Below, piece by piece: positions 36,745-45,574 of a DNA stretch of 64,000 bases. Position 1 is the stretch's first letter. Each line of letters opens with the position of its first letter. Both the position numbers and the translations under genes were made by a program. Source of the stretch: Lysobacter ciconiae (GTDB lineage Bacteria; Pseudomonadota; Gammaproteobacteria; Xanthomonadales; Xanthomonadaceae); assembly GCF_015209725.1 (NCBI RefSeq), contig NZ_CP063656.1:558001-622000 (forward strand). Reading direction: 5' to 3'. The notes under the pieces were generated by a model. It was not told the DNA's origin. It saw only the letters and a program-made list of their open reading frames with translations, and made no database searches.

Positions 36745-37764
36745 ATGGAACCTGCCCTCAAACAGCGTCTGATCGGCGCCGCCGTGCTGGTCGCCATTGC
36801 GGTGATCTTCCTGCCCATGCTGATCAAGGGTCCCGCGCCCGACAGCGGCGTGTCGGATATTTCACTCGACCTGCCGTCCACGCCCAAGCAGGGTTTTGAA
36901 ACCCGCGAGCTGCCGCTGGTCACGCCGCCAGCGCGCAATGGTGGCAATGTCACGGCCCCCGGGGCAAAGCCGTCCGGTGAGGGCGCACTGCCCACCGTGG
37001 ATACCCGCGCCGCGCGCGACAGCCAAGATCAGGCATCGGGCATGACGCCGGCAACGGTGGCGGCCGGCAACTACGCCGTCAGCTTCGGCAGCTACGCCAG
37101 CCAGGAAGATGCACAGAAAGTGGTCGGCGCGCTGCAGGCGGCTGGGTTTCCCGCCTTCCAGGAATCGGTGAAGAGCGGCGAGCGAACCTTGCACCGGGTC
37201 CGTATTGGCCCCTTCCAGACGAGCGCCGCGGCCGAAACCGCGCGTATCGATTCGGTCCGCGTGCGCAAGGACGTCGGGGCCAAGGTCGTGGTGCTGGACG
37301 CGGATCGCGCCGGCTCTGCAGCCGCAAGTACGAGTGCAGAAAAAGCCCCGGCGCAGCCCGCGCAGCCGGTCGCTGCCAAGCCCGAGCCCAAGCCGGAACC
37401 GCCCAAGCCCAAACCTGCCGAACCGGCCAAGCCCGAGCCGGCCAAGCCGGTCGCGACGGCACCGGCGCCTGCGCCTGCAAAGCCCGAGCCGGCGCCGGCA
37501 GGCAGCCAGCCGGCTCCCGCCGCGGCCGGGGTGGGCTTCGTCGTCCAACTGGGTGCCTTTGGCAACCCGGCCGAGGCCACGGCGCTGCGTGATCGCGCGC
37601 GCAGCCAGGGTTTGAGCGCGTTCGTCGAGCAGGTCCGCAGCGGTGACACCACGCTCAACCGGGTCCAGGTCGGTCCGGTCGCGGACCGCGTGGCGGCCGA
37701 TCAGCTCAAGGCGCAGGCCGCCGCCAAGCTGGGCATCTCCGGCTTCGTCCGCGCACATCCATGA
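36745..37764 (+). CDS. SPOR domain protein (DedD-like) with two SPOR repeats
   Basis: This 339-residue inner-membrane protein has a short cytoplasmic N-terminus, one transmembrane helix (about 8-27) and a periplasmic part. Two SPOR-like segments can be seen, at about 108-186 (NYAVSFGSYASQEDA...HRVRIGPF) and 262-339 (GFVVQLGAFGNPAEA...NRVQVGPV). They are joined by a Lys-Pro-Glu-rich linker (about 200-258). SPOR domains bind denuded peptidoglycan at division sites. DedD proteins normally carry one SPOR, so the duplication is unusual. It sits between folC and cvpA, as dedD does. Confidence 0.88.
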   Translation: MEPALKQRLIGAAVLVAIAVIFLPMLIKGPAPDSGVSDISLDLPSTPKQGFETRELPLVTPPARNGGNVTAPGAKPSGEGALPTVDTRAARDSQDQASGMTPATVAAGNYAVSFGSYASQEDAQKVVGALQAAGFPAFQESVKSGERTLHRVRIGPFQTSAAAETARIDSVRVRKDVGAKVVVLDADRAGSAAASTSAEKAPAQPAQPVAAKPEPKPEPPKPKPAEPAKPEPAKPVATAPAPAPAKPEPAPAGSQPAPAAAGVGFVVQLGAFGNPAEATALRDRARSQGLSAFVEQVRSGDTTLNRVQVGPVADRVAADQLKAQAAAKLGISGFVRAHP

Positions 37765-37813
37765 CGCAAGCTTTGATGGTGCCCGGCCGCATGCGGCGCG
37801 ACCGGTTGGCGCG

Positions 37814-38512
37814 ATGATCGCAATCGACTGGGTCCTGATCGGGCTGGTCGGCGTCTCGGCCCTGTTCGGGATGATGCGCGGCCTGATCGGCGTGCTGGCG
37901 TCGCTGGCGGCCTGGATCCTTGCGGGCCTGGCGGCGTTCCAGTTCGGGGCGCAGGTCGCGCTGCTGCTGGCCGGCAGCGGCGAGCCGGGCGCCGGCCACC
38001 TGTTCGCGGGCTATGCGCTGGCCTTCATCGTGGTGATGATCGTGGTCGGCATCGCGGGCTGGATGCTGCGCACCCTGGTTCACTCGGTGGGATTGTCGGG
38101 CGTGGACCGGATGCTCGGTTTCGTCGTCGGCGTCGTGCGCGGCCTGGTGATCGCCTGCGCGCTGCTGTTGCTGATCGGATTGACCGAGCTGCCGCGCGAG
38201 CCGTCGTGGAAATCCTCGCGCGTGGTGCCGCTGCTGGTTCCGGGCGCCGAGCAGATGCGCGCCTGGCTTCCCGAGTGGGTCGCCGCGCAGGTGGACCTTC
38301 GCGGTGATGGCGACGGCCCGGCGCTGCTGTCGTCCGACACGCTGCCGCGCCTGCCACGCCCGGTCACGCCGCCTGCGGCCCCTGATGCGGGTGCGCAGGA
38401 TGCGCCCGGGCCCGGGCCGGTCGAGCAGGAAGCGCCGTTGCCGACGCCGGTGCGGTCAGCGCCGTCGGGCGACGCGGACAAACAATCGGTACTACCGGCC
38501 GAACGCGGCTGA
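37814..38512 (+). CDS. cvpA: CvpA family membrane protein
   Basis: This 232-residue protein has about four N-terminal transmembrane segments (residues 1-135), including the conserved DWVLIGLVGVSALFGMMRGL stretch, and a Pro/Ala-rich C-terminal tail. The tail makes it longer than E. coli CvpA (162). The family is named for colicin V production and has been linked to envelope stress and purF expression; molecular activity is unknown. The start ATG 37814 matches the family. It lies just upstream of purF, the canonical position. Confidence 0.93.
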   Translation: MIAIDWVLIGLVGVSALFGMMRGLIGVLASLAAWILAGLAAFQFGAQVALLLAGSGEPGAGHLFAGYALAFIVVMIVVGIAGWMLRTLVHSVGLSGVDRMLGFVVGVVRGLVIACALLLLIGLTELPREPSWKSSRVVPLLVPGAEQMRAWLPEWVAAQVDLRGDGDGPALLSSDTLPRLPRPVTPPAAPDAGAQDAPGPGPVEQEAPLPTPVRSAPSGDADKQSVLPAERG

Positions 38513-38581
38513 GACCTCTCCACGGCGGCGTCCGCGCGGTCGTTCTTTTTGCACCGCTCCAACCAACCAGGAATACCAGTC

Positions 38582-40051
38582 ATGTGCGGCATCATCGGAA
38601 TCGTCGGCCACCAGGACGTCGCGGCGCAGCTCTATGACGGACTGCTCGTCCTCCAGCACCGTGGCCAGGACGCCGCAGGCATCGCCACCGCCGACCGCCA
38701 CCGCTTGCTGTTGCACAAGGGCAACGGTCTGGTCAGCGACGTGTTTGACGACGCCGCGATGCGGCGGATGGTCGGCCACGTCGGCATCGGCCATTGCCGC
38801 TACCCGACCGCCGGCAGCGAGGGCGACGACGAGGCCCAGCCGTTCTACGTCAACTCGCCCTACGGCATCGCGCTGGCCCACAACGGCAACCTGATCAACG
38901 CCGACGCGTTGCGCGAGGAGCTGTTCCAGCAGGACCGGCGCAACGTCAACACCGAGTCGGATTCCGAAGTGCTGTTGAACGTGTTCGCGCACGAAATGGC
39001 TGGACTGGAGCCGCTGTCAGCGGAGACCGCGTTCCGCGCCGTGAGCGGTGTGTACCGGCGCTGCGTGGGTGGCTACGCGGTGGTGGCCACGGTGCTGGGT
39101 CTGGGGCTGGTCGCATTCCGTGATCCCAACGGCATCCGCCCGCTGGTGCTGGGCAAGCGCAGCGGCGCGAGCGGTGACGAATACGCGGTGGCATCCGAAT
39201 CGGTCGCCTTCGACCTGACCGGCTTCAAGCGCGTCCGCGACGTGCAGCCCGGTGAGGCGATCGTGATCACCAACGACGGCACCCTGCACGCGCGCCAGTG
39301 CGTCACGCCGGGCACGCATACGCCGTGCATCTTCGAGTACGTGTACTTCGCCCGGCCGGATTCGATGATCGATGACATCTCGGTGCACAAGGCGCGCATG
39401 CGGATGGGCCAGAAGCTCGGCGAGAAGATCCTGCGCCTGCGCCCGGACCACGACATCGATACGGTGATCCCGATTCCCGATTCATCGCGCGACGCGGCCC
39501 TGGAAGTGGCCAACGTGCTCGGCATCAAGTACCGCGAGGGCTTCATCAAGAACCGCTACGTCGGCCGCACCTTCATCATGCCGGGGCAGGAAATGCGGGC
39601 CAAATCGGTGCGCCGCAAGCTCAATCCGATTCCGCTGGAGTTCCGCAACCGGGTCGTGCTGCTGGTGGATGATTCGATCGTGCGCGGGACGACGTCGCGG
39701 CAAATCGTGCAGATGGCGCGCGAGGCCGGCGCGCGCAAGGTGTACCTGGCCTCGGCGGCGCCGCCGGTGCGCCATCCGAACATCTATGGTATCGACATGC
39801 CGAGCCGGGAGGAGCTGATCGCCCACCAGCGCGACGAGTCGGAAATCGAGAAGCTGCTGGGCTGCGACTGGCTGGTCTACCAGGACCTCACCGATCTGGA
39901 AGAGGCGGTGTCGGGGCCCAAGCAGCGACTGGAGCATTTCGATTCGTCGTGCTTCAACGGGGAATACGTGACGGGCGCGGCGGAGGAGTACTTCGAGCGC
40001 GTGCGGCGCTTGCGGTCGGATGAGGCCAAGGCGGATCGGCGGGCGCTTTAG
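38582..40051 (+). CDS. purF: Amidophosphoribosyltransferase
   Basis: This 489-residue enzyme makes phosphoribosylamine from PRPP and glutamine, the first committed step of purine synthesis. The start MCGIIGIVG places the catalytic cysteine at position 2, to be exposed by Met removal, with no propeptide. The Ntn glutaminase domain is at about 1-230. The phosphoribosyltransferase domain contains the PRPP loop VVLLVDDSIVRGTTS. There are no C-terminal cysteines for an Fe-S cluster of the Bacillus type. It is the last gene of the folC-SPOR-cvpA-purF group. Confidence 0.97.
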   Translation: MCGIIGIVGHQDVAAQLYDGLLVLQHRGQDAAGIATADRHRLLLHKGNGLVSDVFDDAAMRRMVGHVGIGHCRYPTAGSEGDDEAQPFYVNSPYGIALAHNGNLINADALREELFQQDRRNVNTESDSEVLLNVFAHEMAGLEPLSAETAFRAVSGVYRRCVGGYAVVATVLGLGLVAFRDPNGIRPLVLGKRSGASGDEYAVASESVAFDLTGFKRVRDVQPGEAIVITNDGTLHARQCVTPGTHTPCIFEYVYFARPDSMIDDISVHKARMRMGQKLGEKILRLRPDHDIDTVIPIPDSSRDAALEVANVLGIKYREGFIKNRYVGRTFIMPGQEMRAKSVRRKLNPIPLEFRNRVVLLVDDSIVRGTTSRQIVQMAREAGARKVYLASAAPPVRHPNIYGIDMPSREELIAHQRDESEIEKLLGCDWLVYQDLTDLEEAVSGPKQRLEHFDSSCFNGEYVTGAAEEYFERVRRLRSDEAKADRRAL

Positions 40052-40140
40052 TCGGTCGCTTGACTGGGCAGTTGGTTGTTGAGTGCGTGGGCGGGTTGGT
40101 TGGTTGTGTGATCCGGGATGTGGCTTGGAGGGTTCGCGCT

Positions 40141-40211
40141 GGCGACACCGGGACCCTGTTCCAAGTCGCTCCACGATATTCGCTTGGTTGGAACATGGTC
40201 CCGGTGTCGCC
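40141..40211. repeat. Long inverted repeat (24-base arms, 23 of 24 matched) after purF
   Basis: Left arm 40141-40164 and right arm 40188-40211 are reverse complements except for one position, separated by 23 bases. The loop can also pair CCAAG (40161-40165) with CTTGG (40183-40187). It lies in the 264-base gap between purF and the DUF455 gene, which otherwise holds GT-rich sequence and no gene. No T-tract follows. It may be an intergenic palindromic repeat or MITE remnant; no second copy is visible in this window. Confidence 0.75.
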
Positions 40212-40315
40212 TCGGGGTTCGGCCGCCCCTACAGGGTCGGCGGGTTGCATTCCGGCGGTGGATTGCGGCACGGCGCAAGCACCGAGCGAACAGACTGTGA
40301 AGGGTGGGGAGGTTC

Positions 40316-41136
40316 ATGGATCTTTTTGAGGCGGCCTGGGAATGCCTGGAGGCAGAGTCGCCGGACGCGAAGGTGGCGGCTACCATGCGCGCGGCTGCGG
40401 CGTTTTCCCGGGGGAACTGTCGATTCCGACCGATGCCCCGCCGCCGCGGCCGATCGGGATGCCGGGGCGGCCGTCGCGGCCGCGCCTGGTGCATCCGCGC
40501 GATCTGCCGCGGCGCGGGTTTGGCAGCGACGAGGGGCGGGCGGCGTTCATCCATGCCATCGCGCACATCGAGTTCAACGCCATCGACCTGGCCTGGGATG
40601 CGGTGTACCGGTTCCGGCGGCTGCCGGATCGGTTCTACGCCGACTGGGTGCAGGTGGCGGCCGATGAGGCGCGGCATTTCACGATGCTGCGTGGGCGACT
40701 GCAGCAGTTGGGGCGCGATTACGGGGACTTCGACGCGCACAACGGTCTGTGGGAGATGGCGCAGAAGACGGCCGGCGACGGGCTGGCGCGGATGGCGCTG
40801 GTGCCGCGCGTGCTGGAAGCGCGCGGGCTGGACGTGACGCCGGGAATGATCCAGCGCCTGAAGGGCTTGGGCGACACGCAGACGGTCGCGATCCTGGAAG
40901 TCATCCTGGAGGAGGAGGTCGCACATGTCGCTGCCGGATCGCGCTGGTTCCGCTGGTATTGCGAGCGCCGCGGCGTGGATCCGCCATCGACGTTCCGCGA
41001 GCTGCTGACCGGCTACGCGCGCGCGGTGCTGCACGGGCCGTTCAACGTCGAGGCGCGTACCCGGGCGGGTTTCGATGAGGAGGAGCTGGCGATGCTTGAG
41101 GCGGCGGTCACAGAACTGGCCGCGGGGCCGGCGTGA
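40316..41136 (+). CDS. DUF455 ferritin-like protein with an apparent one-base frameshift
   Basis: The family-like N-terminus starts at 40316 (MDLFEAAWECLEAE...AAAAFSRG) in one frame. The rest, beginning GELSIPTDAPPP and running to 41136, is in another frame. The break coincides with the five-G run 40410-40414: six Gs would join the frames into a 273-residue protein. The ferritin-like core is intact (HAIAHIEFNAIDLAWDA, AADEARHF, EVILEEEVAHVAAG), with the carboxylate/histidine pattern of a di-iron fold. Function is unknown. The shift may be a sequencing error, a true mutation or a slippage-prone tract. The downstream frame alone is open from 40342. Confidence 0.75.
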
Positions 41137-41184
41137 CCAAAGCGGTCGGTTAAGCTCAGCGCTTCCAATCGGGAGGGCGTTGCC

Positions 41185-41655
41185 ATGAATCATCTGCGTG
41201 CGTTGACGGTGTTGCTGTGCGGCCTCGCTGCCGGCACTGTCTTGCCGGGCTGCGACCCCGATACGTCCGCACCCGCATCATCTTCGACAGAGAACCGAAA
41301 CGGGAGCGCACCGCCGGTATCCTCCGTGCCGCCCGAGGGCAATGCGGCCCCCGATGGCGACCGGACGGTCGGGTTCCATGCGCGCGGCAACGAGCCCTTC
41401 TGGTCGGTCGAGGTCGCCGGGGACAAGCTGCTCTACAACACGCCCGATACCCAGCCGGGCGTCGAACTGGCGGCGACGCGAACCGACACCGCGACCGACG
41501 TCGAGTTCCGCGGCGTCCATGACGGCAAGGAATTCGTGCTTATCATCACCCCAGGCCATTGCGAGGATTCGATGTCCGACCAGGACTACGATTACACGGC
41601 GAGCTTCAGCGACGGCGAGCGCCAGCTGACCGGCTGCGCCAGCGCCGAGGACTGA
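41185..41655 (+). CDS. COG3650-like lipoprotein
   Basis: This 156-residue protein has a lipoprotein signal (lipobox VLPGC, lipidated C23) and a low-complexity linker rich in Ser/Pro/Asn (about 28-60). The C-terminal domain (about 60-153) carries the COG3650 pattern: FHARGNEPFWSVEV and the HCEDSMSDQDYDYT segment ending in LTGC. The two cysteines of that domain may form a disulfide. The family is uncharacterised. It lies 48 bases after the DUF455 gene and is convergent with lpxH. Confidence 0.75.
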   Translation: MNHLRALTVLLCGLAAGTVLPGCDPDTSAPASSSTENRNGSAPPVSSVPPEGNAAPDGDRTVGFHARGNEPFWSVEVAGDKLLYNTPDTQPGVELAATRTDTATDVEFRGVHDGKEFVLIITPGHCEDSMSDQDYDYTASFSDGERQLTGCASAED

Positions 41656-41685
41656 CGCGCACGGGTTTTTTCGCCGCCCAGCCTC

Positions 41686-42420
41686 TCAGGCGAGCGCCTC
41701 GAGGCGGTGCCCCTGGGAGTCGACCCGCAGCACCGATCCCTGCTCGTACCAGTCGCCCAGCACGATGCGCTCGCGCGGGCGACCGTCCACGTCCAGCGCG
41801 TGCACTGCCGGCCGATGGGTATGTCCATGGATCAGCGTCTCGACGCCGAATTGCTGGAAGGCGGCGGCGACCGCGGCGGGCGCGACATCGGTAATCGTTT
41901 CCATCGTGCCTTGCGAGGCCAGGCCCGACTGGTGCGCCTTGCTGGCCTCGCGCGCCTGCTTGGCAAAAGCGATCCGCGCGGCCAGTGGCTGGGCCAGGAA
42001 CTGCGCCTGCCACACGGGATCGCGGGTCTGGGCACGGAACTGCTGGTAAGCGACGTCATCGGTGCACAGCGTGTCGCCGTGCATCAGCAGCACCGGTTTG
42101 CCATACAGATCGACGACGGTGGGGTCGGGCAGGATCGCCATTCCCGCCCGATCGGCGAAAGCCTGACCCACCAGGAAATCCCGGTTGCCGTGCATGAACC
42201 AGACCGGCGTTCCGCCATCGGCGACCACGCGCAGGCGGTCGGCGACAAAAGTGGCGGTGGCGGAAGGGTCGTCATCGCCGATCCACGCCTCGAACAGGTC
42301 ACCGAGGATGTAGAGCGCGTCCGCGCCGCGCGCTTCCGCGTCCAGGAAGCGCCCAAACAGCTCGGTAATGTGCGGGCGTTCCGCGTCCAGGTGCAGGTCG
42401 GAGATGAAGAGCGTCGTCAT
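41686..42420 (-). CDS. lpxH: UDP-2,3-diacylglucosamine diphosphatase
   Basis: This 244-residue calcineurin-like metallophosphoesterase cleaves UDP-2,3-diacylglucosamine to lipid X in lipid A synthesis at the inner membrane face. Metal ligands are visible as D8 and H10 (ISDLHLD), D41 (GDLFEAW), N79 (HGNRDF) and the HGHTHRP motif near the C-terminus. Length matches E. coli LpxH (240). It is not next to ppiB as in some relatives. It follows the DUF4124-like gene on the same strand after a 47-base gap. Confidence 0.95.
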   Translation of the reverse strand: MTTLFISDLHLDAERPHITELFGRFLDAEARGADALYILGDLFEAWIGDDDPSATATFVADRLRVVADGGTPVWFMHGNRDFLVGQAFADRAGMAILPDPTVVDLYGKPVLLMHGDTLCTDDVAYQQFRAQTRDPVWQAQFLAQPLAARIAFAKQAREASKAHQSGLASQGTMETITDVAPAAVAAAFQQFGVETLIHGHTHRPAVHALDVDGRPRERIVLGDWYEQGSVLRVDSQGHRLEALA

Positions 42421-42467
42421 CGCGGCATTGTAGGCGCTGGGTGCGCATCCGCTGAACCACCCACCGC

Positions 42468-43061
42468 TCAGCCGCGGATCCACCAGCAGCCAAAGTGGCG
42501 TTGCAGTCCGAACACGGTGTTGGATGGACTGATCCCGTCGCCGGTCGACTGCTCGATGCGCAGGGCCACGGGTGTCTGGCTGATCGGGCGTTTTGCGTAG
42601 TACTCCTCGTCGCTGACCACGCCATCGACCGACTGCATCGTTTGCGGACCGACCTGCACGATGCCGGCCAGCGGCCGGTGGGCCACCGCATCCAGCCGAC
42701 GCAGGATGGCCACGCTCTGGCCGCCGGACATGCCGGCCCAGTGGTAGACCCCGGCCAGCTGGTTGGTGTCCTGCTGGTTGATCGCGTTGGCGACGCGCAG
42801 GACCAGTTCGGGAAGATTGCGGGCGCAGCCAAAGCGCGGCGTTGCGCGGCGACGCTGGCCCGCCTGCCCGATAGAGAGATCGCCTGCCGGGGAAGGCGTC
42901 GCGCCGAGTTCGGAGCACGGACGATCGGTGTAGACCATGCCGCCGTCCGGCGCCTGGCAACGATAGATCGCGGCCTGGACAACGCGCGGTGCCACGCCGG
43001 CCGTGACCAGGAAACTGGCCAGAAGCGCGGCACGCAGCAGGTTGGTCGGGGCCGGGGACAT
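42468..43061 (-). CDS. Secreted DUF4124-like hypothetical protein
   Basis: This 197-residue protein has a signal peptide (cleaved near residue 30). A short DUF4124-like motif follows: AIYRCQAPDGGMVYTDRPC with C35 and C49, a pattern seen in many gammaproteobacterial envelope proteins of unknown function. The remainder (about 75-197) is not recognised. It contains VLRVANAINQQDTNQLAGVYHW and ends HFGCWWIRG. It probably shares a transcript with lpxH downstream. No function is assigned. Confidence 0.7.
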   Translation of the reverse strand: MSPAPTNLLRAALLASFLVTAGVAPRVVQAAIYRCQAPDGGMVYTDRPCSELGATPSPAGDLSIGQAGQRRRATPRFGCARNLPELVLRVANAINQQDTNQLAGVYHWAGMSGGQSVAILRRLDAVAHRPLAGIVQVGPQTMQSVDGVVSDEEYYAKRPISQTPVALRIEQSTGDGISPSNTVFGLQRHFGCWWIRG

Positions 43062-43239
43062 CCGTGCAGGTTACTACCGCCCGGCGTCGCGGCGGGGCGA
43101 TGGAAGGGCGCTTGGCGGGTTCCGGCGCATTGGTGGAGCAAATGAAATACAGCGTTGGCACAGGCGGCATGCTGCAGCGGCTGTTGTCGTTACATTGACG
43201 TGGATGCCACTGAATGACGACCACAAAGAGGGTGTGCCA

Positions 43240-44517
43240 ATGAAGTTTGAAACGCTCGCGATACACGCGGGATACGAGATCGACCCGACCACCAAATCGG
43301 TGGCGGTACCGATCTACCAGACCACGTCCTACGCCTTCGACAGCACCCAGCACGCGGCCGACCTGTTCGACCTGAAGACGCCCGGCAACATCTACACCCG
43401 CATCATGAACCCGACCAACGCGGTGCTCGAGGAGCGCGTCGCGGCGCTGGAGGGCGGCGTGGGCGCGCTGGCGGTGGCGTCGGGCATGGCGGCGATCACC
43501 TATGCGATCCAGACCATCGCCCAGCAGGGCGACAACATTGTCTCGGTGAGCAAGTTGTACGGCGGAACCTACAACCTGTTCGCCCACACCTTCCCGCGCC
43601 AGGGGATCAGCGTACGGCTCGCCTCGCACGATGACATCGCCGGGCTGGAGGCGCTGATCGATGGGGACACCAAGGCGGTGTTCTGCGAGTCCATCGGCAA
43701 TCCCGGCGGCGACATCGTCGATATCCGGGCGCTGGCCGATATGGCGCATCGCCACGGCATTCCGCTGATCGTCGACAACACGGTGGCGACCCCGGCCCTG
43801 TGCCGCCCGTTCGAGCACGGCGCCGACATCGTGGTGCACGCCCTGACCAAGTACATGGGCGGCCACGGGACAACGATTGCCGGAGCCATCGTGGACTCGG
43901 GCAAATTCCCGTGGGCCGAGCACAAGGCGCGCTTTCCGATGCTCAACGAGCCCGACCCGTCCTACCACGACGTGGTCTACACCGAAGCTTTCGGCCCCGC
44001 CGCGTTCATCGGCCGCTGCCGCGTGGTGCCGCTGCGCAATACCGGCGCGGCGTTGTCGCCGTTCAACGCATTTCTGGTGCTGCAGGGCATCGAGACGCTG
44101 GCGCTGCGCATGGAGCGCCACTGCGCCAACGCGCTGAAGGTCGCGCAGTTCCTGCAGGCGCACGACCACGTGGCCTGGGTGAAGTACGCCGGCTTGCCTG
44201 AGCATCCCGACCACGCGCTCGCGCAGAGCTATATGGGCGGCTGTCCGGCAGGCATCCTCACCTTCGGCATCAACGGCGGGGCCACGGCGGGGGCGCGCTT
44301 CATCGACGCGCTGCAGATGATCGTGCGCCTGGTCAACATCGGCGATGCGAAGTCGCTCGCCTGCCACCCGGCATCGACTACCCACCGTCAGCTCAATGCC
44401 GAGGAACTCGCCGCGGCCGGCGTCAGCGAGGACATGGTGCGGCTGTCGATCGGGCTGGAGCACATCGATGACATCCTCGCCGACCTCAGCCAGGCTTTGG
44501 AGGCCAGCCGGGGCTGA
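43240..44517 (+). CDS. O-acetylhomoserine sulfhydrylase-type enzyme (Cys/Met metabolism PLP family)
   Basis: This 425-residue PLP enzyme of the gamma-family is probably an O-acetylhomoserine aminocarboxypropyltransferase (MetY type) making homocysteine directly from sulfide. Signatures are HAGYEIDPTTKSVAVPIYQT, YTRIMNPTN, SGMAAITYA and the PLP lysine K204 in HALTKYMGGHG. The length (425-430) fits MetY better than the shorter MetB/MetC. A start at 43204 is possible; 43240 has an AGAGG motif upstream. It is convergent with metF, so two methionine-branch genes face each other. No SAM riboswitch was found upstream. Confidence 0.88.
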   Translation: MKFETLAIHAGYEIDPTTKSVAVPIYQTTSYAFDSTQHAADLFDLKTPGNIYTRIMNPTNAVLEERVAALEGGVGALAVASGMAAITYAIQTIAQQGDNIVSVSKLYGGTYNLFAHTFPRQGISVRLASHDDIAGLEALIDGDTKAVFCESIGNPGGDIVDIRALADMAHRHGIPLIVDNTVATPALCRPFEHGADIVVHALTKYMGGHGTTIAGAIVDSGKFPWAEHKARFPMLNEPDPSYHDVVYTEAFGPAAFIGRCRVVPLRNTGAALSPFNAFLVLQGIETLALRMERHCANALKVAQFLQAHDHVAWVKYAGLPEHPDHALAQSYMGGCPAGILTFGINGGATAGARFIDALQMIVRLVNIGDAKSLACHPASTTHRQLNAEELAAAGVSEDMVRLSIGLEHIDDILADLSQALEASRG

Positions 44518-44532
44518 GGCGCGGTTGCCCGC

Positions 44533-45363
44533 TTACGCGAGCCGCGCCAGCACGGCCAGGGTCGGCCTGGCCAGGTTGAGCGTGTAGAAGTGCATGCCCG
44601 GGGCGCCGCCGTCGATCAGGCGCTGGCACAGCTGGGCCACCACGTCGGTACCGAACGCGCGCACGCTGGCCACATCATCGCCGTAGGCGAGCATGCGCTG
44701 CGTGACCCAACGCGGAATCTCGGCCCCGCACATCTCCGAGAACCGCCGCAGCTGGCTGAAATTGGCGATCGGCATGATGCCCGGCACGATCGGGATATCC
44801 ACTCCCGCCGCGCGCACGTCGTCGACGAAGCGGAAATAGGCGTCGGCGTTGTAGAAGTACTGGGTGATCGCGCCGTCGGCGCCGGCCTTCGCCTTGCCGA
44901 TGAAATGCTTCAGGTCGGCGTGCGCGTCGCGGGCCTGCGGGTGCATCTCCGGGTAGGCCGCGACTTCGATGCGGAAATGATCGCCGGTCTCGTCGCGGAT
45001 GAACTCGACCAGCTCGCTGGCGTAGCGCAGGTCACCGGGGCTGGCCATGCCCGAGGGCAGGTCGCCGCGCAGGGTCACCAGCCGCGTGGCGCCCATGGAA
45101 ATGTAGCGCTGCAGTTGCGCGCGGATCTCCTCGCGGCTGCCGCCCATGCAGCTGATGTGCGGGGCCGCCTCCAGGGCGTGGTGCCGCTGCAGGCGCTCGA
45201 TCGTCTCCGGCGTGTGGCTCAGGGTCGAGCCGCCGGCGCCGAAGGTCACGCTGACGTAGTCGGGGACGGCCGACTTCAGCCGGGCCGCGGTGCGGTCCAG
45301 CTGCTTGCGCTGCTCGTCGGTCTTGGGCGGGTAGAACTCGAAACTGGTCGCGGTCGCGGTCAT
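44533..45363 (-). CDS. metF: Methylenetetrahydrofolate reductase
   Basis: This 276-residue FAD-dependent TIM-barrel enzyme makes 5-methyltetrahydrofolate for methionine synthesis. The N-terminus has SFEFYPPKTDEQ with the catalytic-type Glu, then YVSVTFGAGGST, HISCMGG, the LVTLRGDLP segment and the AGADGAITQYFYNAD block. Start at 45363 (MTATATSFEF) matches family length (about 275-296). Two TATCG elements lie in its upstream region. Linked functionally to the convergent MetY gene and to ahcY further along. Confidence 0.95.
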   Translation of the reverse strand: MTATATSFEFYPPKTDEQRKQLDRTAARLKSAVPDYVSVTFGAGGSTLSHTPETIERLQRHHALEAAPHISCMGGSREEIRAQLQRYISMGATRLVTLRGDLPSGMASPGDLRYASELVEFIRDETGDHFRIEVAAYPEMHPQARDAHADLKHFIGKAKAGADGAITQYFYNADAYFRFVDDVRAAGVDIPIVPGIMPIANFSQLRRFSEMCGAEIPRWVTQRMLAYGDDVASVRAFGTDVVAQLCQRLIDGGAPGMHFYTLNLARPTLAVLARLA

Positions 45364-45396
45364 GCGGATGCTGCGGCGTGGGGTAGGCGGGAAATA

Positions 45397-45409
45397 TATC
45401 GCTCTATCG
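45397..45409. promoter_or_regulatory. Paired TATCG elements in the metF upstream region
   Basis: TATCG occurs at 45397-45401 and 45405-45409 in an AT-richer patch of the 211-base divergent region between metF and the alpha/beta hydrolase gene. The spacing is eight bases. It could be a regulator site or part of the metF promoter. I know of no assigned binding protein. Confidence 0.25.
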
Positions 45410-45574
45410 TGATGGATGTAAATGCAAGCGGGTTTCCGGGCCGATTGCGCGGGCCGTTCCCGCCGGGCGCCCTCAAACGCCGTCTGCAGCCGATTGTGGC
45501 CGTTGGTCACCCGGCGCAACACGGCGGTGGTGGATGCGGCGATGCTTCCATCACGACAACAAGGAGCCGCAGCG

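Noticed and set aside
40060..40329. An 89-codon open frame over the long inverted repeat after purF
   Set aside because: It crosses both arms of the palindrome, has no ribosome-binding site and overlaps the start region of the DUF455 gene.
43062..43239. Possible SAM riboswitch before the MetY-type gene
   Set aside because: I looked for SAM-I and SAM-II conserved blocks and found none in the 178-base leader.
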